Assembly (NCBI RefSeq): GCF_023746595.1
Contig: NZ_CP080572.1
Coordinates: forward strand, 496,001-560,000
Source of the DNA: Thermococcus argininiproducens
Lineage (GTDB): Archaea; Methanobacteriota_B; Thermococci; Thermococcales; Thermococcaceae
Direction of reading: 5' to 3'
Length of the DNA: 64,000 nt
How positions within the stretch are numbered: position 1 is the stretch's first letter; each line of letters opens with the position of its first letter. Shown here piece after piece: positions 1-8,265 of this stretch. The position numbers were made by a program, and so were the translations under genes. The notes under the pieces are model-generated. The model was not told where the DNA came from and made no database searches. It saw only the letters and a program-made list of their open reading frames with translations.

Positions 1-309
1 ACTCCCACCACCAGCAACATAGGCCAAAAGAGCACCGTAACTCATTAAAGAGATGCTAACAAACATTAGTACTCCCCCTGGCCTTCCTAATATCTCCCTA
101 GCCAAAGTAGACATCTGTTTTCCACCATTTTTTGCAGAAAGTTCAAGAACAAAAAGGGCAGTAATATACATGGTTAAAGCCACCAAAAACATTAGAGCCA
201 CGCTTGGGATCAAACCGATTTTTCTTGCTGCATAGGGCAAACCCAAAACACCTGCACCAACTTGGGTTCCTATAGCTAAAGCAAGAGCTTCATTCCTACT
301 CAATGCCAC
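1..309 (-). CDS. Amino-acid permease, N-terminal part (runs off window)
   Basis: Integral-membrane transporter of the aromatic/branched amino-acid permease type. The visible 103 residues begin with EALALAIGTQVGAGVLGLPY, the glycine-rich first helix of the HAAAP/APC superfamily, followed by two more hydrophobic segments. I chose the GTG at 309 because a strong ribosome site (GGAGGTG, 316-322) lies 6 nt upstream; no ATG fits as well. The stop lies outside the window. The neighbour is tryptophanyl-tRNA synthetase on the same strand, so a Trp/Tyr substrate is conceivable, but substrate is inference only. Confidence 0.8.
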   Translation of the reverse strand, partial: MALSRNEALALAIGTQVGAGVLGLPYAARKIGLIPSVALMFLVALTMYITALFVLELSAKNGGKQMSTLAREILGRPGGVLMFVSISLMSYGALLAYVAGGGS

Positions 310-499
310 TTCTTTCACCTCCAAAAAACGAAAGCTTTTCGAAGGTAATAAAACTTGCTCTATGTAAAATTCATTCTTTAATGAAGAAATAGAAACGTCC
401 ATCTGCATACATGTACACGAAGGACAAAAAGAAAAGAACACGGTATGAAATAATTTTCAGAGAAAAATGGGAAATCCCGAAGCCATATATTACTTTTCT

Positions 500-537
500 T
501 TGAAAGCCTCGCCCTTAAGGACGGGGAGGAGGTCAGT
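500..537 (+). repeat. Solo IS605-like right-end hairpin at trpS 3' end
   Basis: The segment reads TTGAAAGCCTCGCCC, then TTAAGG, then ACGGGGAGGAGGTCAG, and folds as a short stem-loop. It matches copies at 59815, 60201 (inverted) and, more degenerately, 20551 and 56676. The architecture resembles the right-end/guide-RNA scaffold hairpin of IS200/IS605 tnpB elements (compare 23173-23194). No transposase is attached. The trpS stop codon lies inside the repeat. Confidence 0.6.
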
Positions 538-1696
538 TCTTTAGAGCTTCGGGAATCGATTTGTCCCATTGTTCTTGGGCAAGTTTTCCAGTATACTTGA
601 ATCTCTCTACCAGATCTCTTGCTTTCTCTCTTTTCTCCTGGTGTTCTTTTAAGAAGTTCTGGACCTTTTCTATGAGATAGCGCTTGCATTGACCGCAAAG
701 TATTTCTCCACTCTTACAGGCATTGTACCTTTCGAGGAGTTTTTTATCATCAGGTTCAAAGAATATTTCAAGCCATTTAAATACAACACACTTGTCGGGT
801 TCGCCTCCCTTTTCGCGCTGCTCTTTTGCAGTAGCCCTCCCACCAGTTAAAGCATATTTCCAGATTTTTTTACCAGCCTCTTCTGGATTATCCGTTAGAT
901 AAATAGCTGTTTCTGGCTTTGAAGCACTCATTTTTCCCCCCAAACCCAATAAACCAGGTACAAACTTTGAATGAAGTGCTGCCGCTTTATAATACCCCAA
1001 ACTCTCCGCAAAGTCTCTTTGAATTCTCCAATAGGGATCTTGGTCAATAGCAGCAGGGATTAAAGAACGTTTCTCTTCGAAAAATGTTGGAGCAGCTTGA
1101 ATAGCAGGGTAGAATATCATTCCAACCTTGCTTTGATCATTAAATCCAAAAACAGCCTTTGCCATAGAGTAAGTTACTTTTTTCGCTATAGGGATGGCCA
1201 TCTCGTATATCTTGGTGAACTCAGTGTCCTGAAAGATGAATGTCTTATCGGGGTCAAACCCAACAGCAATTATATCAAGTATGTTCTCATATGCCCATCT
1301 TTTTGTTTCTTCAAGGGTAAGCTTGGGTTTAAAGAGGAATTTCTCATCATCTGTGATTTGAACATACAGGTTAACTCCAAAATTATCCTGAAGCCACTTT
1401 GTGGCAAAGAATGGAATTATGTGACCAATATGCATTGGGCCGCTTGGCCCCCTACCCGTGTAGAGGAAAAATCCCTTTCCTGCTTCGTAGTCCTTAAGCA
1501 CTAAATCATAGTCCCTGTGGGAAAAGAAGAACTTCCTCTTGAAATAAAGTGGCAGATCACTTTTTGTAAGTTCTCTTGTCTTCTCCAGTAGGTCGTCTGT
1601 AAGGGGTGTTGTTCCAAATTCTTTGATAAGCTTGTTGTAGTCCACTATTCCCGTAACTTCCCATGGAGTTACCTCAAATTCTGGCACAGAATTCAC
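533..1696 (-). CDS. trpS: Tryptophanyl-tRNA synthetase
   Basis: Charges tRNA-Trp with tryptophan in the cytoplasm (class I aminoacyl-tRNA synthetase). The 387-residue protein carries the HIGH motif as PMHIGH (H89-H92) and the KMSKS loop as KMSAS (255-259), with a DxxK-type Rossmann core between. Length and the N-terminal extension before the catalytic core match archaeal/eukaryotic-type TrpRS. A Cys-rich stretch (CKSGEILCGQC, about 340) is present in the C-terminal part. The ATG at 1696 is preceded by AGGAGGTGAATT. The stop codon falls within a dispersed hairpin repeat (500-537). It stands alone, with a permease downstream on the same strand. Confidence 0.97.
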   Translation of the reverse strand: MNSVPEFEVTPWEVTGIVDYNKLIKEFGTTPLTDDLLEKTRELTKSDLPLYFKRKFFFSHRDYDLVLKDYEAGKGFFLYTGRGPSGPMHIGHIIPFFATKWLQDNFGVNLYVQITDDEKFLFKPKLTLEETKRWAYENILDIIAVGFDPDKTFIFQDTEFTKIYEMAIPIAKKVTYSMAKAVFGFNDQSKVGMIFYPAIQAAPTFFEEKRSLIPAAIDQDPYWRIQRDFAESLGYYKAAALHSKFVPGLLGLGGKMSASKPETAIYLTDNPEEAGKKIWKYALTGGRATAKEQREKGGEPDKCVVFKWLEIFFEPDDKKLLERYNACKSGEILCGQCKRYLIEKVQNFLKEHQEKREKARDLVERFKYTGKLAQEQWDKSIPEALKN

Positions 1697-1806
1697 CTCC
1701 TAAAAAGACTAAGCTAGTCAAAAGAAGGATAGAATTTTTACTACCAAAGCCAAAAGCAATCACCGAACATGAACTAAAAATGGGAAAAGAAAATTTAAAG
1801 TTTTCC

Positions 1807-3195
1807 CTAACCTTCAACTTCTTTGAGATATTGTCCATATTTAACAAGTGCATACGCTGCATCGACTCCATCTTCTACAGTCTCAAAAACTGGTACTCCT
1901 ACTTTTTCTATTCTTCTAGCCATCTTCTCTGGGTAAGCTCCTCCAGGAGCTATGAATATAACTGGCTTGCCGTATTCTTGCATTCTTGCAACTGCATCAA
2001 CAATGCCATCATCCAACGCGGGACTCTGGAAAAGGGCTATAACAGCTAAGACATCAACATTTTCATCTTCTATAGCATAGCGCATGGCTATTTCGTACCT
2101 ACTTGAGGGAGCATCACCAATAATGTCAATTGGGTTCTTATAACTCATGTGTTCTGGAAGTTTTCCTTCTTCTATAGCTTTTGCAAACCTCTCTTTAGTC
2201 TCTTCGCTCAATTCGGCCATTTTTAGCCCGGACTCTAGCACCCCATCGCTCATCATAACTCCTGCGCCACCACCATTTGTAACTATCGCTATCCTGTTCC
2301 CTTTTGCAGGTTTTTGCATTGCTAAAGCTTTAGCATAGTTGAATAGCTGTCTCATGCTTCTTGCTTCTAAAACTCCACTTTGCTCAAATGCTGCCTGGTA
2401 AATAGCATAACTTCCCGCGAGAGACCCTGTGTGGGAGGCCGCAGCTTTTGCCCCAGCCTCAGTTCTTCCACTTTTAAGAATTACAACAGGCTTCTTCCTT
2501 GTAGCATCTCTCGCTGCCTGTAAAAACTTTCTTCCATCTTTAACTCCTTCAAGATACGCCGTTATAACTTTAGTAGCATTATCATCTTTTAAATACTCCA
2601 TAAAGTCACTCTCATCCAAATCAGCCATGTTTCCAAGGCTTATGAACTTGCTCATTCCAACCTCGTGCCTCGCAGCCCAATCAAGAATTGCCGCTCCAAA
2701 CGCTCCACTCTGACTCATGAATGCTATACCACCAAATTCTGGCCTAGCCTGTCTCTCAGGTGGATTAAACGTACAGTCAAAACCGTTTTCAATGTTAGTG
2801 ACACCCAAACAATTTGGCCCAACCACCTTTATGTTCCATTTTTTGGCTACTTCAACAAGTTTTTCTTCAAGTTCAATGTTTCCAGCCTCTTTAAAACCGG
2901 CACTTATTACAACTGCCCCCCTAATTCCTTTTTGTCCACATTCCTCGAGGGTTTGGGGAACAAATTTTCCTGGAATCGCTATTACTGCAACATCAACCTG
3001 ATCTGGAATCTCTAAAACATTTTTGTAGGCTTTAAGGCCCATTACCGTCTCTTCCTTCACGTTAACAGGGTATATTTTTCCCTTGAATCCAAAGTTTATG
3101 AGGTTCTTCATTATTGCGTTACCGATTTTTCCCTCTTTATTTGAAGCTCCAATGACAGCAACGCTCTGTGGGTAGAACAGAAAATCTAAATCCAT
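1807..3195 (-). CDS. acdA: Acetyl-CoA synthetase (ADP-forming), alpha subunit
   Basis: Alpha subunit of the archaeal energy-conserving enzyme that turns acetyl-CoA, ADP and phosphate into acetate, CoA and ATP at the end of sugar and peptide fermentation. The N-terminal CoA-binding Rossmann domain has SVAVIGASNKEGKIG (11-25). The succinyl-CoA-ligase-like domain carries SHTGSL, with the phosphorylated catalytic histidine at about residue 255. The open frame extends to a GTG at 3204, but GAGGTG (3202-3207) sits 6 nt before the ATG at 3195, so I use that start (462 aa). The beta (ATP-grasp) subunit is not adjacent. A TATA-like ATTTTATAAATG on the minus strand near 3251-3262 is a likely promoter. 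Confidence 0.96.
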   Translation of the reverse strand: MDLDFLFYPQSVAVIGASNKEGKIGNAIMKNLINFGFKGKIYPVNVKEETVMGLKAYKNVLEIPDQVDVAVIAIPGKFVPQTLEECGQKGIRGAVVISAGFKEAGNIELEEKLVEVAKKWNIKVVGPNCLGVTNIENGFDCTFNPPERQARPEFGGIAFMSQSGAFGAAILDWAARHEVGMSKFISLGNMADLDESDFMEYLKDDNATKVITAYLEGVKDGRKFLQAARDATRKKPVVILKSGRTEAGAKAAASHTGSLAGSYAIYQAAFEQSGVLEARSMRQLFNYAKALAMQKPAKGNRIAIVTNGGGAGVMMSDGVLESGLKMAELSEETKERFAKAIEEGKLPEHMSYKNPIDIIGDAPSSRYEIAMRYAIEDENVDVLAVIALFQSPALDDGIVDAVARMQEYGKPVIFIAPGGAYPEKMARRIEKVGVPVFETVEDGVDAAYALVKYGQYLKEVEG

Positions 3196-3351
3196 GTTTT
3201 TCACCTCTTTACAGTAATGTTCATCCTTGCTGTGTGATGTGGGGATTTTACATTTATAAAATTTTCCAGAGAAGAGAAATCTCTAAAAAGAGAAAAGGTT
3301 ATATTCTCGAGCGCTTAAATTTCTGTTAGAACGTTAAAATTGGTGAGAGTT

Positions 3352-3933
3352 ATGAAAAAGAAAGTTAAAGTCATCACAGATCCAGAGGTAATAAAACTTA
3401 TGCTTGAGGATACAAGAAGACAGATACTAAGACTGTTAAGAAGCAGAGAAATGACAATTTCACAACTTTCTGAAATACTTGGAAAAACCCCACAAACTGT
3501 TTATCACCACATCGAAAAACTCAAAGAAGCTGGCCTCGTCGAGGTAAAAAGAACCGAGATGAAGGGAAATCTAGTAGAGAAGTACTATGGAAGAACCGCA
3601 GATGTGTTCTACATAAACCTATATCTTGGAGATGAGGAGTTGAGATATTTAGCAAAGTCCAAACTAAAAACAAAACTCGAGATCTTTAAAATACTGGGCT
3701 ACAAGTTTGACGAAGAAGAACTTTTGAATCTCATGGACAAAATTACAGAAAAGGAACATTCGTATACAACAAGGATTTCCAAAGAATTGGAGGAAAAAGG
3801 GGAGGCTCTGAAAGAATTTTCAAACGAAGACATAATCCACGCCGTAGACTGGCTCACCATGGCCGAGTTAGGAAGGGATGGGGAGGCCCTAGAGCTCCTG
3901 AGAAAACTTGGAGAAATCCTTAAAAAGGAGTAA
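3352..3933 (+). CDS. ArsR-type winged-helix transcription regulator
   Basis: Cytoplasmic DNA-binding regulator. Residues 10-75 form a winged helix typical of the archaeal ArsR/helix_turn_helix_5 group (MTISQLSEILGKTPQTVYHH as recognition region), followed by a wing and a charged helical C-terminal half likely for dimerisation. TTG, GTG and ATG starts are possible. The ATG at 3352 is favoured because GGTGAG ends 4 nt upstream, giving 193 aa. It is the first of three same-strand genes (regulator, DUF211, second regulator) diverging from acdA. Target and effector are unknown. Confidence 0.88.
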   Translation: MKKKVKVITDPEVIKLMLEDTRRQILRLLRSREMTISQLSEILGKTPQTVYHHIEKLKEAGLVEVKRTEMKGNLVEKYYGRTADVFYINLYLGDEELRYLAKSKLKTKLEIFKILGYKFDEEELLNLMDKITEKEHSYTTRISKELEEKGEALKEFSNEDIIHAVDWLTMAELGRDGEALELLRKLGEILKKE

Positions 3934-3957
3934 TTTCAAGAGTCGTTGGGATAAAAG

Positions 3958-4263
3958 ATGGCAAAGGGAATTAGACTTCTCGTATTGGATGTGCTCAAAC
4001 CCCATCAGCCCATGGTAACTGAGCTGGCTCTGGGGTTAAGTGAGCTAAAAGGGGTTGATGGGGTTAACATTACCCTTGTGGAAATCGATAAAGAAACTGA
4101 AAATGTTAAGATAACCATTGTTGGTGACAATTTGGATTATGAAGAAATAGTGAGAACCATCGAGGAATTCGGGGGAGTTGTACACAGTATTGATATGGTG
4201 GCCGCTGGTAAAAAGATTATTGAAGAAAGTGAAACTCCTCAAGATAGATTAGAGGAATTTTGA
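3958..4263 (+). CDS. DUF211 family protein
   Basis: Small (101 aa) archaeal protein of the DUF211 family, predicted ferredoxin-like fold. Visible features are an N-terminal beta strand (GIRLLVLDVLKPH), a helix, and the GVDGVNITLVEID strand typical of the family; no membrane segment or signal is present. It lies between two winged-helix regulators with spacing of 24 and 4 nt, suggesting one transcript. DUF211 has no assigned reaction; a ligand-sensing or metal-related role with the flanking regulators is only inference. Confidence 0.85.
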   Translation: MAKGIRLLVLDVLKPHQPMVTELALGLSELKGVDGVNITLVEIDKETENVKITIVGDNLDYEEIVRTIEEFGGVVHSIDMVAAGKKIIEESETPQDRLEEF

Positions 4264-4267
4264 TATC

Positions 4268-4828
4268 ATGAAAGATGTTCTTATAGTTACCGACCCCAAG
4301 AAAATTAGGATATTAGCTGAGACGACCCGCTTAGATATTATTTCATTGCTCAGGGAACGTGCAATGACAGTATCTGAACTTAGCATGTTACTTAATAAAG
4401 ACCCTTCAACAATACATCGACACATAAACCTGCTTAAGCAGGCAGGTTTCATTGAAGAGGTTGGAAGGGAAGGAAGTGAAAAACTCTATAGAAGGAGCGC
4501 AAAAGTGTTCCTAATATCCCCTTATGAAAATGATGCCAGTGCGTGGGTAGCGATGGACAGGATACACACGAAGGAGGCCGTGAGACTCTATGAGATATTC
4601 ACTGAAGCCGGATTCATAATACCCAATAAAAAAGAGTTCGTAAATCTGATAAAGAAGTTTTTAAGTAATTTTGAATTTCTCTCCAGGGACATCGTTAAAA
4701 GACTTGAAGGCGTCGAAATGAATCGTCTTGAGTTTATTCGGATAATGGTATTACTGGCCCTCATAAACTCCCCCAAACTGCAAGAAGAAGCAAAAAAATT
4801 AAGGAAGATTTTAAAACTTGAGGACTAA
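4268..4828 (+). CDS. Winged-helix transcription regulator
   Basis: 186-residue paralogue-like companion of the gene at 3352: both start with a V-TDP-KI motif, then a winged helix (here MTVSELSMLLNKDPSTIHRH) and an all-helical C-terminal domain. Likely a DNA-binding regulator. It follows the DUF211 gene by 4 nt, so the three are probably co-transcribed. Its 3' end overlaps the convergent NAD(P)HX repair gene by 4 nt. Target unknown. Confidence 0.87.
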   Translation: MKDVLIVTDPKKIRILAETTRLDIISLLRERAMTVSELSMLLNKDPSTIHRHINLLKQAGFIEEVGREGSEKLYRRSAKVFLISPYENDASAWVAMDRIHTKEAVRLYEIFTEAGFIIPNKKEFVNLIKKFLSNFEFLSRDIVKRLEGVEMNRLEFIRIMVLLALINSPKLQEEAKKLRKILKLED

Positions 4829-6267
4829 AACTCCAAAGCCCACTTAATAGCAAAAGGAACTTTTTTAGCAACTTCTAATGCAGTGTAATTTTCCCCCATT
4901 TCTTCTTTTACAATATCCCCTGCAAATCCCGTAAGAAAGGCCCCTACTGCGGAAGCTCTCAATGGATTGTTGCCCAAAGCCAATAAACCACCAATAATCC
5001 CCGAGAGAACATCCCCCGTTCCACCAGTGGTCATTCCCCTATTTCCTGTTTTATTATATTTCCAAGTAGTTCCATCACTTATTATATCATAAACCCCTTT
5101 TAGTAGAATTGTACCTTCTATTTGCTTTGCTTTTTCCATTACAATTCTGACTTTTTCAATCAAGTCTCCTTCAGGTTTTTCTCCAAAAAGAATCTTGAAC
5201 TCCCCTGCATGTGGGGTTAATACGAATGTTTTACCTTCAAGAATATTTAGATCTTCTGCTATCGCTTTTAATCCATCAGCATCTATAACTAAAGGTTTTT
5301 CACACTGTTTTACAAACCCTCTAACAAATTTTTTAGTTTCTTCTTTTTGGCCAATTCCAGGGCCTATAACAACAGCATCAACATTTTTTGAAAGCTCTAA
5401 AGCTCTTTTAACATGAACTTCTATGAAATTTTCGCCATTAAAAGGCCTCAAAATTAAATCTGGATCATTAATCCTTCTAGCCGAATATTCAGGCATGGCT
5501 AGATAAACCAAATCCACTATATAGCTAGCAGCTTTCGCTGCCAGGTAGGGTGCGCCAAAGTAATCTTCACTCCCCCCAATCACCAAAAGTTTCCCATTTT
5601 GGCCTTTATGTTCACCTTTTTTCCTCAAGGCAAATTTTACATCTCCCGGACCAATTAAATGGTAAAGTTCTTTTGGATAACCGATTTTCGCTATTATCCG
5701 CTCAAAACCCCCATATTCCTCCTTGTCCCATTGGAAAGTTACTGCAAAGTCACAATTTACCTTAACGCTCGATGGATAGCCGGTTGGCAAATCAACGCTA
5801 ACTATCCTAGCTTTTCCTGAATATTCATTGATTTTCTCGACAGCACTCTTTATTGGTTCCCTTAGCTCACCTTTAGTACCTGCACCAAGAAGAGCATCAA
5901 CAATCACATTAAACTTAGCAAGATCTAATCCTTTTATTTGAGTTGAGTCTTTTAGAGTTTTAATCTTTACAAAATCAAGCTTTTTGAGAATTTCCCAGTT
6001 GTGTTTGGCTTCCTCACTTTTGATCTTTATCTCATCCCCTACCAAAAACACGGTAACATCATTTTCAAAGCTCAAATGCCTCGCTATTACAAAACCATCC
6101 CCGCCATTGTTGCCTGTCCCACAAAAAATCGCCACTTTAAGTCCCTTTCCAAATTTTTCTTCTATAATTCGAGCAACTCCAGCCCCAGCATTTTCCATGA
6201 GCTGAAATGGCGAAATGCCGAGCCACTTAGCATTTATGTCCCAGATGTAGACATCCTCAATTTTCAT
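4825..6267 (-). CDS. nnr: Bifunctional NAD(P)HX epimerase / ADP-dependent dehydratase
   Basis: Repairs hydrated NADH/NADPH, which forms readily at high temperature: the N-terminal YjeF_N domain epimerises (R)/(S)-NAD(P)HX and the C-terminal ribokinase-like domain dehydrates it. The N-terminal domain shows CGTGNNGGDG (49-58). The C-terminal domain shows VVIGPGIG, LTPHAGEF and TTGGTGDVLSG, the nucleotide/phosphate-binding signature. The frame opens at 6279, but GGTGAT before the ATG at 6267 makes a 480-residue protein more likely. The fusion order matches the usual bacterial/archaeal two-domain form. Confidence 0.94.
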   Translation of the reverse strand: MKIEDVYIWDINAKWLGISPFQLMENAGAGVARIIEEKFGKGLKVAIFCGTGNNGGDGFVIARHLSFENDVTVFLVGDEIKIKSEEAKHNWEILKKLDFVKIKTLKDSTQIKGLDLAKFNVIVDALLGAGTKGELREPIKSAVEKINEYSGKARIVSVDLPTGYPSSVKVNCDFAVTFQWDKEEYGGFERIIAKIGYPKELYHLIGPGDVKFALRKKGEHKGQNGKLLVIGGSEDYFGAPYLAAKAASYIVDLVYLAMPEYSARRINDPDLILRPFNGENFIEVHVKRALELSKNVDAVVIGPGIGQKEETKKFVRGFVKQCEKPLVIDADGLKAIAEDLNILEGKTFVLTPHAGEFKILFGEKPEGDLIEKVRIVMEKAKQIEGTILLKGVYDIISDGTTWKYNKTGNRGMTTGGTGDVLSGIIGGLLALGNNPLRASAVGAFLTGFAGDIVKEEMGENYTALEVAKKVPFAIKWALEF

Positions 6268-6314
6268 GAGCATCACCATGAGAAGATTTAGAGCAGGAGA
6301 ATTAAAGGATATCG

Positions 6315-6656
6315 CTAGAAAAGAGTTCTCAGTTCAACTACCGTGACCACCCAAAGAGTATATAATACAACAACCAGAAGGGAGTGGCTTAAAACTGTTC
6401 TTACCTTCGGATTTCTAATCTTCTTGAGCCCAAAAATCTCAAAACCGGCATATGAATGAAGGAGTAACAAAGCTGTAAACCCATAGCGAATCAAAACATA
6501 AGAATGAACTGAAGAAGAGTTCTCATAAGATAAGAGGCCAAAAGTGAAAGTGTTTAGGGTTTTTGGACTTATGATCCCGTAACCACTCAAGACCAAAATA
6601 AGGGAGAGTATGAACAAAGGAATAGAGGTAAGTTCGACAATTTTGAATGCTCTCAC
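6315..6656 (-). CDS. Small multi-pass membrane protein, likely partner of molybdopterin oxidoreductase
   Basis: 113-residue protein with three to four hydrophobic segments (about 8-28, 55-72, 88-108). Histidines H51 and H67 lie close to membrane segments (SSSVHSYVL and LLLLHSYAG) and could ligate heme as in small cytochrome b-like anchors, but this is inference. The start ATG overlaps the stop of the upstream molybdopterin-binding protein by 4 nt (ATGA), indicating translational coupling. The arrangement of a soluble Mo subunit and membrane electron carrier is like YedY/YedZ, though this protein is shorter than YedZ. Confidence 0.7.
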   Translation of the reverse strand: MRAFKIVELTSIPLFILSLILVLSGYGIISPKTLNTFTFGLLSYENSSSVHSYVLIRYGFTALLLLHSYAGFEIFGLKKIRNPKVRTVLSHSLLVVVLYTLWVVTVVELRTLF

Positions 6657-7282
6657 GACCTCTCACCTATGTAAGCATCGTCAGGATAACCCTCGCTTTC
6701 ATATGTCCCTAAGAAATTGTAATCAACAAGCTCTATTCTAATAAGGTACTTTATCCATTTATAACCCCACATATCTGGAGCAACCAGCCTGGGCTCGATA
6801 GACTCATTATTGAATTCATAAGCAATAATTATCTCCTCATTTTTAAATGGCTCATCCACTGGAAGGTCTGTCATAAAACCATCTTGTGCATAAAAAGCTA
6901 TTTTTATTGCATTTTCTTTCACACCCGCTCGCTCCAAGATATAAGAGAGCTTAACTCCCTTCCATAAACCTTGTTTTCTAGCTTTACCGGGATAACCTAC
7001 ACAATAAAGTTCAGAAAAAACCAAAGTCTGCGGCATATCCTTAAGCTGCGAGAGGGTAATGTTCATAGGCCTTTCAACAAGTCCTGTAACTTCTATAACC
7101 CACTCACCCACCTCTTGGGAAGTATTTTCCCCCAATATTGGGGAGGGCTGCTCATAGGAAGAGTTTTGAAAAATTTCTTTCTCAGAAACTTGATCGACTT
7201 TTGGTTCGGAATCCAATCGCAGTAGAGTAAATATTGCCAAAATGGCAATAAAAAAGGCAGCAACAATAAGTTTTTTCTCCAC
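6653..7282 (-). CDS. Membrane-anchored molybdopterin-binding oxidoreductase (sulfite-oxidase fold)
   Basis: Extracytoplasmic redox protein with an N-terminal hydrophobic anchor (LIVAAFFIAILAIFTLL) and a single oxidoreductase molybdopterin-binding domain. Family motifs visible are YCVG (candidate Mo-ligating Cys), GLWKGVKLSYILERAGV and LVAPDMWGYKWIKYL. Length (209 aa) is that of single-domain YedY-like proteins. The frame begins at an ATG at 7294, but GGTGGG lies upstream of the GTG at 7282; I favour the GTG. Its stop overlaps the start of the small membrane protein downstream. Substrate unknown; in this sulfur-metabolising lineage the cofactor could be tungsten rather than molybdenum. Confidence 0.82.
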   Translation of the reverse strand: MEKKLIVAAFFIAILAIFTLLRLDSEPKVDQVSEKEIFQNSSYEQPSPILGENTSQEVGEWVIEVTGLVERPMNITLSQLKDMPQTLVFSELYCVGYPGKARKQGLWKGVKLSYILERAGVKENAIKIAFYAQDGFMTDLPVDEPFKNEEIIIAYEFNNESIEPRLVAPDMWGYKWIKYLIRIELVDYNFLGTYESEGYPDDAYIGERS

Positions 7283-7383
7283 AATACCCACCATTTTTGA
7301 ATAATTGTTCCAGAGTTATAACATTAACTGGACATTTTTGAGAAGTTCATTGGATTAATGAGAATATATCAGCCATAATTAGC

Positions 7384-7405
7384 TTCTCTTTTTTAAAAAA
7401 GAGAA
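7384..7405. terminator. Perfect 22-nt palindrome in intergenic region
   Basis: TTCTCTTTTTT followed immediately by AAAAAAGAGAA is a perfect dyad, in the 230-nt gap upstream of the molybdopterin gene. It could be a protein-binding site or act as a termination/pausing signal through its T-run. Nothing else is recognisable between 7295 and 7515. Confidence 0.35.
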
Positions 7406-7515
7406 CTGCAAAAAACCCGATTAAGGCACTTAAATGTCATACCAGGGCAAAGACTAACAAACCACTTAAATTACCCACTAAAAGAGTTTTTAACAGTACA
7501 TATGAGAATTCGAAA

Positions 7516-7629
7516 ATGAGTGAACAATGGTACATTGTAGAAAAAGACCACTTCAAGAGCAAAGTCCATCACCGTGATGAAGCGAAAAGCCAATCTGAAT
7601 ATGAAAAGGAAAGGGAACCAAAGAGTTAG
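7516..7629 (+). CDS. Possible small protein, 37 aa
   Basis: An ATG at 7516 opens a 37-codon frame ending TAG at 7629, encoding a very hydrophilic, charged peptide that begins MSEQWYIVEKDHF and ends REPKS. Codon use resembles neighbouring genes. There is no clear ribosome site; TTTTTAACAG about 30 nt upstream could be a TATA element for a short-leader transcript. It lies convergent to the macro-domain gene. No family recognised; it may be a chance frame. Confidence 0.35.
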   Translation: MSEQWYIVEKDHFKSKVHHRDEAKSQSEYEKEREPKS

Positions 7630-7637
7630 ATCATTTT

Positions 7638-8225
7638 TCATGAGTTTCCATCCTTCTCAGCCCCAAAAATGTCTTTGGCCCTCTCGTAGTCCTTCTTAGA
7701 ATAGAGCACTAGATAAACTTCTTTCAAACTCTTTGCTTCCTTTGAAAACTCATTAACCACCTCTATGAACGTTTTCACAACTTCTTCAAAAGGACAGCCA
7801 TAAATCCCAGCGCTTATAGCTGGAAATGCTATGCTTTCAGCTTTCAACTCACCAGCCTTTCTCAAAGCTCCAAGAATAGCTTTCCTAAGTTTATCCTTTT
7901 TATTCTCATCCCACTTACCGCCACAATAAGGACCAACTGTATGAATGACATACTTAATCCCATGTTGTTCCATTTTTAAGGCTGGTGTTACAACCACTTC
8001 CCCATGTTCAATCCAATCCCTTCCAATCTGCTCTCTCATGGCTTCTTTGCTTATTTTTATGTACTCTCTCACATTTCCAATTGCTGCTTTTGCTATTGCA
8101 TAGGCCACGCCACCACCATGTTCAAGATATTTGTTAGCAGCGTTAACAATAGCTTCAGCAGGGAACTTTGTTATGTCTCCTTGAGTCACTTTAAATGTGA
8201 GAGAACCAAAACTAAGCTCAACCAT
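7638..8225 (-). CDS. Macro-domain (ADP-ribose-binding) protein
   Basis: Single macro domain of 195 residues that binds ADP-ribose or O-acetyl-ADP-ribose and may remove ADP-ribose from proteins or nucleic acids. Signature segments: AIVNAANKYLEHGGGVAYAI (25-44), with Asn/Gly residues of the distal-ribose loop, IHTVGPYCGG, and PAISAGIYGCP (phosphate loop). Start ATG at 8225 is preceded by GGTGGGAGC. Monocistronic, downstream of mtaD with a 40-nt gap. Confidence 0.92.
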   Translation of the reverse strand: MVELSFGSLTFKVTQGDITKFPAEAIVNAANKYLEHGGGVAYAIAKAAIGNVREYIKISKEAMREQIGRDWIEHGEVVVTPALKMEQHGIKYVIHTVGPYCGGKWDENKKDKLRKAILGALRKAGELKAESIAFPAISAGIYGCPFEEVVKTFIEVVNEFSKEAKSLKEVYLVLYSKKDYERAKDIFGAEKDGNS

Positions 8226-8265
8226 GCTCCCACCAAAAATAAGTTGAATTTACAAAATAAAAAGA

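Noticed and set aside
1097-1504. 135-aa plus-strand ORF inside trpS
   Set aside because: Antisense shadow of a clear tryptophanyl-tRNA synthetase.
7573-7599. C/D-box sRNA (GTGATGA ... CTGA)
   Set aside because: Only one C/D-like pair is present, without C'/D' boxes or terminal stem.
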